Shown here one piece after another: positions 17,083 to 24,348 of a DNA stretch of 64,000 bases (position 1 is its first letter; every line of letters starts with the position of its first letter). The notes under the pieces are model-generated. The model saw nothing but the letters and a program-made list of their open reading frames with translations. It had not been told where the DNA came from and made no database searches. Position numbers and translations under genes: made by a program. Source of the DNA: an uncultured Allomuricauda sp. (GTDB lineage Bacteria > Bacteroidota > Bacteroidia > Flavobacteriales > Flavobacteriaceae); the NCBI RefSeq assembly GCF_947499695.1, contig NZ_CANMPQ010000002.1:744001-808000 (forward strand), given 5' to 3'.

Positions 17083-17976
17083 CTAGGAACTTGGCTTTGG
17101 TTTTTTACTAGCCAAGTATACCCCTAACAATACTAAAGCTGTGGCCAAAATTTTGACCGTTGTCAAATGGTCCTTTCCAGAGATAATTGCAACTAAAATT
17201 CCCAACAAGGGCTGCAAATAGATAAAGGCCCCGACGGTAGAAGCTTTAAGTTGTGTCAATGCAAACACATTAAAAAGATAGGTAAAAAAGGTGGTGCCGA
17301 TGATGACAAAAGCTATGGAGCCATATACCCATAAAGGCATGCTGGACCATTGAATTTCCATGGCGGAGGGTAATGTAATTGGAAGATTAATGATAACGGC
17401 AATGGTGAACAGCCACTTCATTAAGGTGAAGGGATGGTATTTTTCAATCAACTTTTTGACTACTATCAAATAACCTCCGTAAGCTAATCCATTTACAATG
17501 AACAAGAAGTTGCCCAGCGGAATATTGGGAGCATCTTGCCGAATCTCTGCCCCGAATAAAATCAAGGCAACTGCTCCAACAAAACCTAAAAAAATACCAA
17601 ATCCTTTGTTCAAAGTGATCTTCTCTTTCAAAAAGAAAGCGGAAAGTGCCACCACAAAAATGGGTGTAATAGTGATAAGCACCGAACTGTTGATTGGAGT
17701 GGATAATTGCAAGCCTTTAAAAAAAGCAAGCATATTAATTACCATGCCCAATATGGCACATACCAATACCCGACCCCAGTCTTTTTTTTCAATTTTCTCT
17801 TTAGGTCCAAAAAGAGAAATACCCCAAAAAAGAATAGCAGCGCCTACCACGCGTAATAAAATAAACCCAAAAGGTTTAACGTAAGTAGGCATTACACCTT
17901 TGGCCACTGTATGGTTTATGGCATAAATGGTTGTGGCGCCAAGTGCGGCAAGTATGGCTAGGGTGCGTTTACTCAT
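17083..17976 (-). CDS. EamA/DMT family permease
   Basis: This 297-aa inner-membrane protein has ten predicted helices arranged as two EamA repeats. The first begins AALGATTIYAINHTVAKGVMP and the second at about residue 150 (IPLGNFLFIVNGLAYGGYL). Members export amino acids, nucleosides or other metabolites, and no substrate is implied here. It overlaps the start region of nothing but the ArsC-like gene upstream, whose stop overlaps its start codon by 4 bp, so the two are translationally coupled. Confidence 0.9.
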   Translation of the reverse strand: MSKRTLAILAALGATTIYAINHTVAKGVMPTYVKPFGFILLRVVGAAILFWGISLFGPKEKIEKKDWGRVLVCAILGMVINMLAFFKGLQLSTPINSSVLITITPIFVVALSAFFLKEKITLNKGFGIFLGFVGAVALILFGAEIRQDAPNIPLGNFLFIVNGLAYGGYLIVVKKLIEKYHPFTLMKWLFTIAVIINLPITLPSAMEIQWSSMPLWVYGSIAFVIIGTTFFTYLFNVFALTQLKASTVGAFIYLQPLLGILVAIISGKDHLTTVKILATALVLLGVYLASKKPKPSS

Positions 17977-18326
17977 GGGTGTAATGCCGCTTTTGCGGCT
18001 TCAACAACTTTTTTTGAATTTCCAACGAAAATCTGGTCATTTATTATCGTTACAGGTCTTTTTAAAAAGGTATAATGTTCCAATATTAAATTTCGATAAT
18101 CGTCTTCAGATAGCTGTTGCTCATGTAATCCTCTTTGACGAAAAAGCATGGCGCGTCTGCTGAACAAATCTTCATAACTTCCAGCAAGAGTCTTCATTTC
18201 TTCCAATTGCTCCGAAGTAATGGACATCGTTTTTATTTCTTGTAACTCCACCCCGGTTAAGGGTTCCAATTCTTTTAGAATGCGTTGACAGGTAGAGCAA
18301 CTACCCAAATGATAGATTTTTTTCAT
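17973..18326 (-). CDS. ArsC/Spx/YffB-family thioredoxin-fold protein
   Basis: This 117-aa protein has the ArsC-family start KIYHLGSCSTCQRILKEL with Cys10 and Cys13, and the later TFLKRPVTIIND motif in which Arg-Pro is conserved in arsenate reductases. FSRRAMLFRQRG corresponds to the region that binds the anion in ArsC. It may be an arsenate reductase, but no arsenite exporter is adjacent and many flavobacterial members lack a proven role. The stop overlaps the EamA start by 4 bp, so the pair is coupled. Confidence 0.85.
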   Translation of the reverse strand: MKKIYHLGSCSTCQRILKELEPLTGVELQEIKTMSITSEQLEEMKTLAGSYEDLFSRRAMLFRQRGLHEQQLSEDDYRNLILEHYTFLKRPVTIINDQIFVGNSKKVVEAAKAALHP

Positions 18327-18335
18327 TGGTTTTGA

Positions 18336-18677
18336 TTAGTTTTCAATGTATTCGGAGGTTCCTTTTTTTGATGAGTCTCCTAACCATTTCCAATCCAAAT
18401 GTAGGTGGATTTTCTTGTTTTCATCAACTCGAATTTGCGCATTTGCTTTCCCTGCTTTTAATTCACCTTCCACAGTTAAGCATTGATACAACATTTGCAA
18501 TTTGTCTCCATCGAGTTGCGCAATTATTTTCCCATATCGAATAGGACCTCCATCATATTCTGCTGTAACAAGATCGCCTTCTTGTTGGTACCTAAAAATC
18601 GTATCTGAATTAACTTTTCCGTTTTCAGAATTTTCAAGAAGCAAGAATGTCTTATTGTTTAGGTTAAAGCGTTGCAT
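18336..18677 (-). CDS. Conserved lipocalin-like small protein (often misnamed N-acetylglutamate synthase)
   Basis: This 113-aa soluble protein is mostly beta-strand: NNKTFLLLENSENGKVNSDT, FRYQQEGDLVTAEYDGGPIR, KIIAQLDGDKLQMLYQCL, KIHLHLDWKWLG. The alternating pattern suggests a single antiparallel barrel or sheet. Homologues in Bacteroidota are commonly labelled N-acetylglutamate synthase, but I see no acetyltransferase motif and consider that label unsupported. It lies 9 bp upstream of the ArsC-like gene in the same orientation and probably shares its transcript. Confidence 0.78.
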   Translation of the reverse strand: MQRFNLNNKTFLLLENSENGKVNSDTIFRYQQEGDLVTAEYDGGPIRYGKIIAQLDGDKLQMLYQCLTVEGELKAGKANAQIRVDENKKIHLHLDWKWLGDSSKKGTSEYIEN

Positions 18678-18764
18678 TTGTATAGCTTTTATGGTTTACA
18701 TTCCAGATTGCAAAATAAACCTATTTTAAGTAAGAAAGCAGCATGGATTTTGGTTGATTTATTT

Positions 18765-19457
18765 TCAAGAAAGTGCAAATTCCACCGCTTTTAGTGCATG
18801 TATTTTTGCAGTATCAAATGTTGGGATTTCGACTTCATGGGCTGGAATCAAAATGGGTAATTCCGTGCAACCCAAAATGGCCCCTTCTGCGCCTTGGTCC
18901 TCCAACTTTTTAATGATTTTTAGGCAAGTGTTCTTAGCCTCTTCAGTAAATACACCTTTTACCAATTGGTTATAGATCATATCCTGAAGTTTATCCATAT
19001 CCTCGTTGTTCGGAACCAAAACTTCCAATCCATATTGATCTTCCAGTATTTTGGTATAAAAATCTTTCTGCATAGTGAATTTGGTGCCCAAAAGGGCCAC
19101 TTTTTTTAGTCCTTTTGCCTGAATTGCCTCCCCTGTTGCATTGGCAATATGTAAAAAAGGAATGTCCACTGCATTGGTAATTGAATCACTTACCAAATGA
19201 ATGGTATTGGTGCAAAGAATAACTACTTCCGCTCCAGCCTTTTCCAAATTTTTGGAGTAAGAGGCCATGATGTCTCCAATTTTACTCCAATCGTTGGAGA
19301 AGGAATGACGTTCAATTTCATCAAAATCAACAGAAGAAAGAATGCTCTTAGCCGAGTGGGAACCACCCAACTTTTCACGAACCATTTCATTGATATGTTG
19401 ATAGTATATTTTGGAGGATTCCCAACTCATTCCACCTATTAATCCAATGGTTTTCAT
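18765..19457 (-). CDS. Aspartate/glutamate racemase family protein
   Basis: This 230-aa protein has the two-cysteine racemase site: Cys82 in VVILCTNT and Cys197 in GAILGCTELP. The N-terminus GLIGGMSWESSKIYYQHIN is characteristic of the aspartate racemase branch (YgeA/RacX-like) rather than MurI. It would interconvert amino-acid enantiomers in the cytosol; the preferred amino acid is uncertain. Six bp separate it from the small Cys-rich gene upstream, which together with the ArsR-type regulator forms a probable three-gene unit. Confidence 0.9.
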   Translation of the reverse strand: MKTIGLIGGMSWESSKIYYQHINEMVREKLGGSHSAKSILSSVDFDEIERHSFSNDWSKIGDIMASYSKNLEKAGAEVVILCTNTIHLVSDSITNAVDIPFLHIANATGEAIQAKGLKKVALLGTKFTMQKDFYTKILEDQYGLEVLVPNNEDMDKLQDMIYNQLVKGVFTEEAKNTCLKIIKKLEDQGAEGAILGCTELPILIPAHEVEIPTFDTAKIHALKAVEFALS

Positions 19458-19463
19458 AGTTTT

Positions 19464-19604
19464 TTATTTAGTTTTTGACATATGCTCTGCACCTTCTATG
19501 GTGAAGGTTTCCAGAAAGTTTGTTATTCGTTTAATTAAATTGTTCTTAGTCCTTTCAGATGCTAAAACTTCGTCGATACAGTTACAATTGATACAATTTT
19601 CCAT
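19464..19604 (-). CDS. 46-aa Cys-rich small protein
   Basis: A 46-codon frame starting at the ATG at 19604 encodes MENCINCNCIDEVLASERTK and a helical C-terminal half (NNLIKRITNFLETFTIEG), ending in a Lys-rich tail. Cys4, Cys7 and Cys9 form a CxxCxC motif that could bind a metal or an Fe-S precursor. It sits between an ArsR-type regulator gene and the racemase gene, same strand, with gaps of 48 and 6 bp. A palindrome ATATCGATAT lies just upstream. I do not recognise a family. The position, spacing and amphipathic second half support a real gene. Confidence 0.6.
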   Translation of the reverse strand: MENCINCNCIDEVLASERTKNNLIKRITNFLETFTIEGAEHMSKTK

Positions 19605-19628
19605 GTTTTCAAATTTACATTTCGCTAA

Positions 19629-19638
19629 ATATCGATAT
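19629..19638 (-). promoter_or_regulatory. Palindrome ATATCGATAT upstream of the Cys-rich gene
   Basis: This perfect 10-bp palindrome lies in the 48-bp gap between the ArsR-type gene and the 46-aa gene. It resembles the arms of the inverted repeat at 19980-20001 in the regulator promoter (both contain ATATC or its complement GATAT), so it may be a second site for the same regulator. Confidence 0.4.
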
Positions 19639-19652
19639 GTGGGGCAAAAAAA

Positions 19653-19955
19653 TTATAAATCCTTTTTTAAGCTATCCACATAAGCTTTGATTACTTTTTC
19701 ATTTCTTTTATAATAGGTCCATTTTCCATGCCGGGTCGGAATTACCAAATCGGCATTTTGCATGGAGTTTAAATATGTTGAAATAGTAGATTGTGAGAGT
19801 TCTGTTTTATCTTGAATGTATCCGACACAGACTCCATCATCAAAATGATCAATATCTTGGTGCGGCGGAAAATTAACTTCTGGATTTTTCAGCCATTTTA
19901 AAATATTTACTCGGGTTTTATTTGACAATACTTTACTAATTTCAACAATATCCAT
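19653..19955 (-). CDS. ArsR-type winged-helix transcriptional regulator
   Basis: From the ATG at 19955 this is a 100-aa protein with the ArsR fold: EISKVLSNKTRVNILKWLKN, the recognition region DKTELSQSTISTYLNSMQNA, and wing DLVIPTRHGKWTYYKRNE. A single Cys (DGVCVGY) and HQDIDHFDD lie before the recognition helix and could form a ligand site, but there is no classical CxC. An in-frame start nine codons upstream is less typical. It heads a minus-strand unit with a 46-aa Cys-rich protein and a racemase, and an inverted repeat in its promoter suggests autoregulation. Confidence 0.85.
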   Translation of the reverse strand: MDIVEISKVLSNKTRVNILKWLKNPEVNFPPHQDIDHFDDGVCVGYIQDKTELSQSTISTYLNSMQNADLVIPTRHGKWTYYKRNEKVIKAYVDSLKKDL

Positions 19956-19979
19956 ATTGCAAATATATGTAAATATAGA

Positions 19980-20001
19980 CATATCTAAAAATATAGATAT
20001 G
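19980..20001 (-). promoter_or_regulatory. Inverted repeat CATATCTA-N6-TAGATATG, candidate ArsR-type operator
   Basis: Two perfect 8-bp arms (19980-19987 and 19994-20001) flank a 6-bp AT spacer, 24 bp upstream of the regulator's start codon. ArsR-family proteins bind such imperfect ATA-rich dyads in their own promoters. Confidence 0.55.
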
Positions 20002-20035
20002 TTTTAACTTATATTTTAGAATTTAATACTCGCTT

Positions 20036-20779
20036 TTAAAGTTTCACCTTTCGCTTTAGATATTTGTTTGCCTCTGCGTAGGGGATGGTCAAATTTATGG
20101 GGCCATCGGCATAAGAAGCCACTTCATATTGATTGTACAATAATGTAATGCCCTTTTCGGTATAGCCTATACTCTCTGATAGATGAAAGGCATCTCTTTC
20201 AAACATAAACCCGGTGGCGTTGATGTTATCATCTTGTGGAATATCTTCTTGAATTCGGAATTTAATTTCGGCAAATTTTAAAAAACCTTCCAAATCTTCA
20301 AAGAGCTCCCAATTTTCAAGTTCAACAGCTTTTCGCTTATCAAAATTCAAAAAAGTAGTGGAACCATAGCCATGTGCCCCGCCTGTAAAAGAATATGCAT
20401 CGAACTCAAGGGTAAGTAGGGCGTTATCCTCAAACGAGATGTCACTTTCAACACTGGCCTCCCAACCTACCGTTTCATCTGGGAATTTTGACTTCAACTC
20501 TTTAAAACTATTGGTAAAGGAAGCGATGGCATCGTCAATAGAGCTAATTTCTTGATCTTCATCGAATGATAAAAGCAAGATGATTTCCTCTTCCAAAGCC
20601 GTATTTATTCGGTTGGATAAGATAGCCTCGTCCAAAGCTTTGGGAATATCTATATTTATTTTAGGACAACCTTCACAGGCCTCATTAGATAGATGTATCG
20701 GCTCAAAAGTAAGTTTATCGCCATTTTCGCAACCAAGGAGGGGCAGAAATAACAGGAGTAGGTAAAACGTTTTTTTCAC
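20036..20779 (-). CDS. DUF3298/DUF4163 domain lipoprotein
   Basis: The GTG at 20779 gives a 247-aa lipoprotein whose signal VKKTFYLLLLFLPLLGC has Cys17 in the lipobox. The mature part contains the DUF4163 region (CPKINIDIPKALDEAIL) and a DUF3298 region with SFTGGAHGYGSTTFLNFD, the family signature, and a C-terminal AYAEANKYL-like motif. The fold is related to the extracytoplasmic domains of RsiV and PdaC. It has no catalytic residues I can name. An ATG 60 bp further upstream would place 20 non-hydrophobic residues before the signal, so the GTG is preferred. Confidence 0.82.
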   Translation of the reverse strand: MKKTFYLLLLFLPLLGCENGDKLTFEPIHLSNEACEGCPKINIDIPKALDEAILSNRINTALEEEIILLLSFDEDQEISSIDDAIASFTNSFKELKSKFPDETVGWEASVESDISFEDNALLTLEFDAYSFTGGAHGYGSTTFLNFDKRKAVELENWELFEDLEGFLKFAEIKFRIQEDIPQDDNINATGFMFERDAFHLSESIGYTEKGITLLYNQYEVASYADGPINLTIPYAEANKYLKRKVKL

Positions 20780-20815
20780 AAGATGAGGTTTTAGGGTATT
20801 CAAAAATAAGACATC

Positions 20816-20847
20816 ATTGATTACTCCAAAAGATAACAATACATTTG
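20816..20847 (+). promoter_or_regulatory. Promoter of the cystathionine enzyme gene
   Basis: ATTG at 20816-20819 and an exact TAnnTTTG box, TACATTTG at 20840-20847, are 20 bp apart. The start codon is 19 bp downstream. This is one of the clearer promoters in the window. Confidence 0.6.
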
Positions 20848-20865
20848 TAGCCAGATTTAGACGAA

Positions 20866-22020
20866 ATGAGTAAAAAAGATTTGAAATTCAACAGTAAAAC
20901 CATTCACGGAGGGCAACATCCAGATAAAGCTTATGGAGCTGTTATGCCACCAATTTATCAAACCTCGACCTATGCGCAGTCCACTCCAGGAGGCCATAAA
21001 GGTTTTGAATATTCAAGGAGTGCCAATCCTACTCGAACAGCTTTGGAAAATTCGTTGGCGAGTATTGAGAATGGAACTTATGGACTTGCATTTGCCAGCG
21101 GACTATCGGCAATGGACGCCGTTATAAAATTGTTGAACCCTGGTGATGAGGTAGTGTCTACCAATGATTTATATGGTGGCAGTTATCGTCTTTTCAAGCA
21201 AGTTTTTGAAAAATATGGGATCTCATTCCACTTTGTTGGAATGCAAAGCATTGATGCCATAGAAAGACATATCAATGACAAAACCAAACTGATTTGGGTG
21301 GAAACGCCGACCAACCCAATGATGAATGTAATCGATGTAAAGGCCGTTTCGGACTTGGCTAAAAAACATGATTTACTTTTAGCTGTTGACAATACTTTTG
21401 CAACGCCTTATTTGCAACGTCCTTTGGATTTGGGAGCTGACATTGTCATGCATTCGGCCACCAAATATCTAGGTGGGCACAGTGATGTTGTTGTTGGGGC
21501 TTTGGTTGTGAGGGATAAAGATTTGGCAGACCAACTGTATTTCATTCAAAATGCCAGTGGTGCCGTTTGTGGTCCCATGGATAGTTTCTTGACCCTCCGG
21601 GGAATCAAAACCTTGCATGTGCGTATGCAGCGGCATTGTGATAATGGTAAAGCTATTGCTGAGTACTTGGCAAATCATCCGAAAATCGAAAAAGTATACT
21701 GGCCAGGATTTGATACCCACCCGAACCATGATGTGGCCAAGGCTCAAATGGATGATTTCGGGGGAATGATTTCTTTTGTTCCCGAGGGCAGTAGTTATGA
21801 AGAAGCCATTAAAATTGTAGAGAAATTAGAAGTATTTACCCTCGCTGAATCTTTAGGGGGCGTAGAAAGTTTGGCCGGTCATCCAGCCAGTATGACCCAT
21901 GCGAGTATCCCGAAAGAAGAACGTGAAAAAAGCGGAGTAGTCGATTCCCTTATTCGACTTAGCGTAGGAATCGAGGATGTCGATGATTTAATAGCCGATT
22001 TAGAACAAGCTATCTCTTAA
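20866..22020 (+). CDS. Cystathionine gamma-synthase / gamma-lyase family PLP enzyme
   Basis: This 384-aa Cys/Met-metabolism PLP enzyme has the Schiff-base Lys200 in MHSATKYLGGHSD. Family motifs include YEYSRSANPTRTALE-like residues 48-62, GLAFASGLSAMDAV and SLGGVESLAGHPASMTHAS. It catalyses gamma-replacement or gamma-elimination in transsulfuration. Sequence alone does not separate synthase (MetB) from lyase (MccB/CGL), so no symbol is given. It has its own promoter and no other methionine genes are adjacent. Confidence 0.92.
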   Translation: MSKKDLKFNSKTIHGGQHPDKAYGAVMPPIYQTSTYAQSTPGGHKGFEYSRSANPTRTALENSLASIENGTYGLAFASGLSAMDAVIKLLNPGDEVVSTNDLYGGSYRLFKQVFEKYGISFHFVGMQSIDAIERHINDKTKLIWVETPTNPMMNVIDVKAVSDLAKKHDLLLAVDNTFATPYLQRPLDLGADIVMHSATKYLGGHSDVVVGALVVRDKDLADQLYFIQNASGAVCGPMDSFLTLRGIKTLHVRMQRHCDNGKAIAEYLANHPKIEKVYWPGFDTHPNHDVAKAQMDDFGGMISFVPEGSSYEEAIKIVEKLEVFTLAESLGGVESLAGHPASMTHASIPKEEREKSGVVDSLIRLSVGIEDVDDLIADLEQAIS

Positions 22021-22071
22021 TTGTTTTTGAAAAATTTTTAAAAAACAAGGCTTTAAATTATGTAAATACCA

Positions 22072-22079
22072 TAATTTTG
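22072..22079 (+). promoter_or_regulatory. -7 promoter box TAATTTTG before gdhA
   Basis: TAATTTTG is an exact TAnnTTTG match. It gives a leader of roughly 65 nt before the ATG at 22152. The -33 element is weak (TTTA at 22052-22055). Confidence 0.5.
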
Positions 22080-22151
22080 CCGTCTAATTCCTAATTCAAT
22101 AAAATTGACCCCTATTAAGAAACTGGGGTCATTAAATCAGTAATCCGTTTT

Positions 22152-23495
22152 ATGGAAGCAAAAATCAAAGCATTTATGGATGAGATCATTGCCAGAAATG
22201 GCCATGAACCTGAATTCATCCAGGCGGTACAGGAGGTAGCGGAAACCGTTATTCCTTACATTGTAAAACATGACATCTACCACGGAAAAAATATCCTTTT
22301 AAGGATGGTTGAGCCAGAGCGATTAATTTCGTTCAGAGTTGCTTGGGTAGATGACCAAGGTGAGATTCACGTAAACCGTGGATATCGTATTCAAATGAAC
22401 TCTGCAATTGGACCATATAAAGGTGGACTTCGTTTTCATCCTACAGTAAATGCCAGTGTATTGAAGTTCTTGGCATTTGAGCAAGTTTTCAAAAATAGTT
22501 TGACAACATTGCCAATGGGTGGAGGTAAAGGAGGTTCCGATTTTGACCCCAAAGGAAAATCTGACGATGAGGTAATGCGTTTTTGCCATGCTTTCATGTT
22601 GGAATTGAACAGGCACATAGGTCCAAATACGGATGTTCCGGCTGGAGATATTGGTGTTGGTGCCAGAGAAATCGGATTCCTATTTGGGATGTACAAAAAA
22701 ATCAGAAATGAGTTTACCGGGGTATTGACCGGAAAAGGACGCTCGTGGGGTGGATCATTGATTCGTCCGGAAGCTACTGGATATGGTACCGTTTATTTTG
22801 CGGATAGCATGTTAAAGACCCAAGGTAAATCATTCAAAGATAAAAATGTTGTGATTTCAGGTTCAGGAAATGTTGCTCAGTATGCTGCCGAAAAAGTGAT
22901 GCACTTAGGAGGAAAGGTATTGACGCTTTCTGATTCTGGCGGTTACATCTATGATCAAGACGGAATAGATGAGGAAAAACTGGCCTTTGTCATGGATTTG
23001 AAAAACAACAGAAGAGGTAGGATTTCGGAATATGCCGATAAATATCCATCCGCCAAGTTTCACAAAGGAAAAACACCATGGGAAGTTGCATGTGATGTAG
23101 CCCTTCCTTGTGCTACCCAAAACGAACTAGATGGTGATGACGCAACTACCTTAATTAAAAATGGTTGTATCGCCGTGGCTGAAGGAGCAAATATGCCTTC
23201 AACACCAGAAGCTATCCATGCCTTCCATGAATCTAGAATACTATTTGCACCAGGAAAGGCTTCCAATGCAGGTGGTGTTGCTACTTCAGGGTTGGAAATG
23301 TCTCAAAACTCACTTCGAATCAGTTGGACACGCGAAGAAGTGGATGACAGATTAAAAGGTATTATGGAAGATATCCACGATTCCTGTATAGAATTTGGAA
23401 AAGAAGAAGATGGTTATTGCAATTACGTTAAAGGAGCCAATATTGCAGGTTTTGTAAAAGTTGCAGATGCTATGCTGGCACAGGGGGTAATTTAA
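22152..23495 (+). CDS. gdhA: Glutamate dehydrogenase, NADP-type hexameric
   Basis: This 447-aa enzyme aminates 2-oxoglutarate to glutamate. It has the active-site stretch GPYKGGLRFHPTVN, the catalytic Lys in LPMGGGKGGSDFDPKG and the conserved Asp in VPAGDIGVGAREIG. The Rossmann motif is VVISGSGNVAQYAAEK; this GSGNVA form is typical of NADP-dependent, 450-residue anabolic enzymes. It has its own promoter and is followed by a strong terminator, so it is monocistronic. Confidence 0.95.
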   Translation: MEAKIKAFMDEIIARNGHEPEFIQAVQEVAETVIPYIVKHDIYHGKNILLRMVEPERLISFRVAWVDDQGEIHVNRGYRIQMNSAIGPYKGGLRFHPTVNASVLKFLAFEQVFKNSLTTLPMGGGKGGSDFDPKGKSDDEVMRFCHAFMLELNRHIGPNTDVPAGDIGVGAREIGFLFGMYKKIRNEFTGVLTGKGRSWGGSLIRPEATGYGTVYFADSMLKTQGKSFKDKNVVISGSGNVAQYAAEKVMHLGGKVLTLSDSGGYIYDQDGIDEEKLAFVMDLKNNRRGRISEYADKYPSAKFHKGKTPWEVACDVALPCATQNELDGDDATTLIKNGCIAVAEGANMPSTPEAIHAFHESRILFAPGKASNAGGVATSGLEMSQNSLRISWTREEVDDRLKGIMEDIHDSCIEFGKEEDGYCNYVKGANIAGFVKVADAMLAQGVI

Positions 23496-23520
23496 ACTTA
23501 CACCAAATATCCAAATGATT

Positions 23521-23556
23521 AAGTGGGCGATTGGTTTACAATCGTCCACTTTTTTT
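23521..23556 (+). terminator. Rho-independent terminator of gdhA
   Basis: A 13-bp stem (23521-23533 with 23539-23551, one G-U pair) with a 5-nt loop is followed by a run of T. Confidence 0.88.
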
Positions 23557-23627
23557 ATCTTCATCAACCATTTAATGTCCCATTGAAGGGACTTTAGAGG
23601 TGTTTTTACAAAGGGCTATACTATTTT

Positions 23628-24347
23628 ATGCAAGTAACAACCAAAGCCATAGTGTTTTCTTCTCTTAAATACGGAGATACCAGCCTTATAGTTAAAGCAC
23701 TTACGGTATCGGATGGAATAAAATCTTATTTGCTCAAGGGAGTTTTGTCTTCCAAAAAAGGAAAATTGAAACCCGCTTATTTTCTTCCTTTGATGCAATT
23801 GGAAATCACGGCCACACATAAAAACAAGGGCACACTTGAAAGCATGCGCGAAGCCAAGGTCTCGGTGCCTTATAAAACAATACATACCGACATTGCCAAG
23901 AACAGCATGGTCCTTTTTTTAGCAGAAATGTTGGGCAATAGTATACAGGAAGAAGAACAGAATGAAGGCTTGTTTAACTATTTGGAATATGCTCTATATT
24001 GGCTGGATGTACATCCGTCCAACCCAAATTTTCATACCTTGTTTTTGCTGAATTTGACCAAGTATCTTGGTTTCTATCCCGACACCTCATTTCAAGACCA
24101 ATCTTATTTTGACCTTTTGGAAGGGGGCTTTTTTGGAACCCCCTCGTTGAACCCCCTGATTCAGGGAGAAGATTTAGATGACTTCAGGAAGCTTTTGGGC
24201 ATAAATTTTGATGCACTTCCAACAGTACGAATGAACAAGCCACAAAGACAAGAACTCCTAAAGAATGTTATTCTGTATTTTGAACTACATTTGCACGGAT
24301 TCAGAAAACCCAAGTCCTTGGCTGTTTTAAATGCAGTTTTTCAGTAG
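23628..24347 (+). CDS. recO: DNA repair protein RecO
   Basis: This 239-aa protein has the RecO N-terminal OB fold (TTKAIVFSSLKYGDTSLIVKAL, GIKSYLLKGVLSSKKGKLKP) and a helical C-terminal half. RecO anneals single-stranded DNA and loads RecA with RecR at gaps. The Cys4 zinc finger present in some RecO proteins is absent, as is common in Bacteroidota. The TonB receptor gene starts 2 bp after its stop codon, so they are likely cotranscribed even though unrelated in function. Confidence 0.93.
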   Translation: MQVTTKAIVFSSLKYGDTSLIVKALTVSDGIKSYLLKGVLSSKKGKLKPAYFLPLMQLEITATHKNKGTLESMREAKVSVPYKTIHTDIAKNSMVLFLAEMLGNSIQEEEQNEGLFNYLEYALYWLDVHPSNPNFHTLFLLNLTKYLGFYPDTSFQDQSYFDLLEGGFFGTPSLNPLIQGEDLDDFRKLLGINFDALPTVRMNKPQRQELLKNVILYFELHLHGFRKPKSLAVLNAVFQ

Positions 24348-24348
24348 T

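Noticed and set aside
18336-18677. N-acetylglutamate synthase function
   Set aside because: The 113-aa protein shows no acetyltransferase motif and is far too small. The label seems to be an inherited database error.
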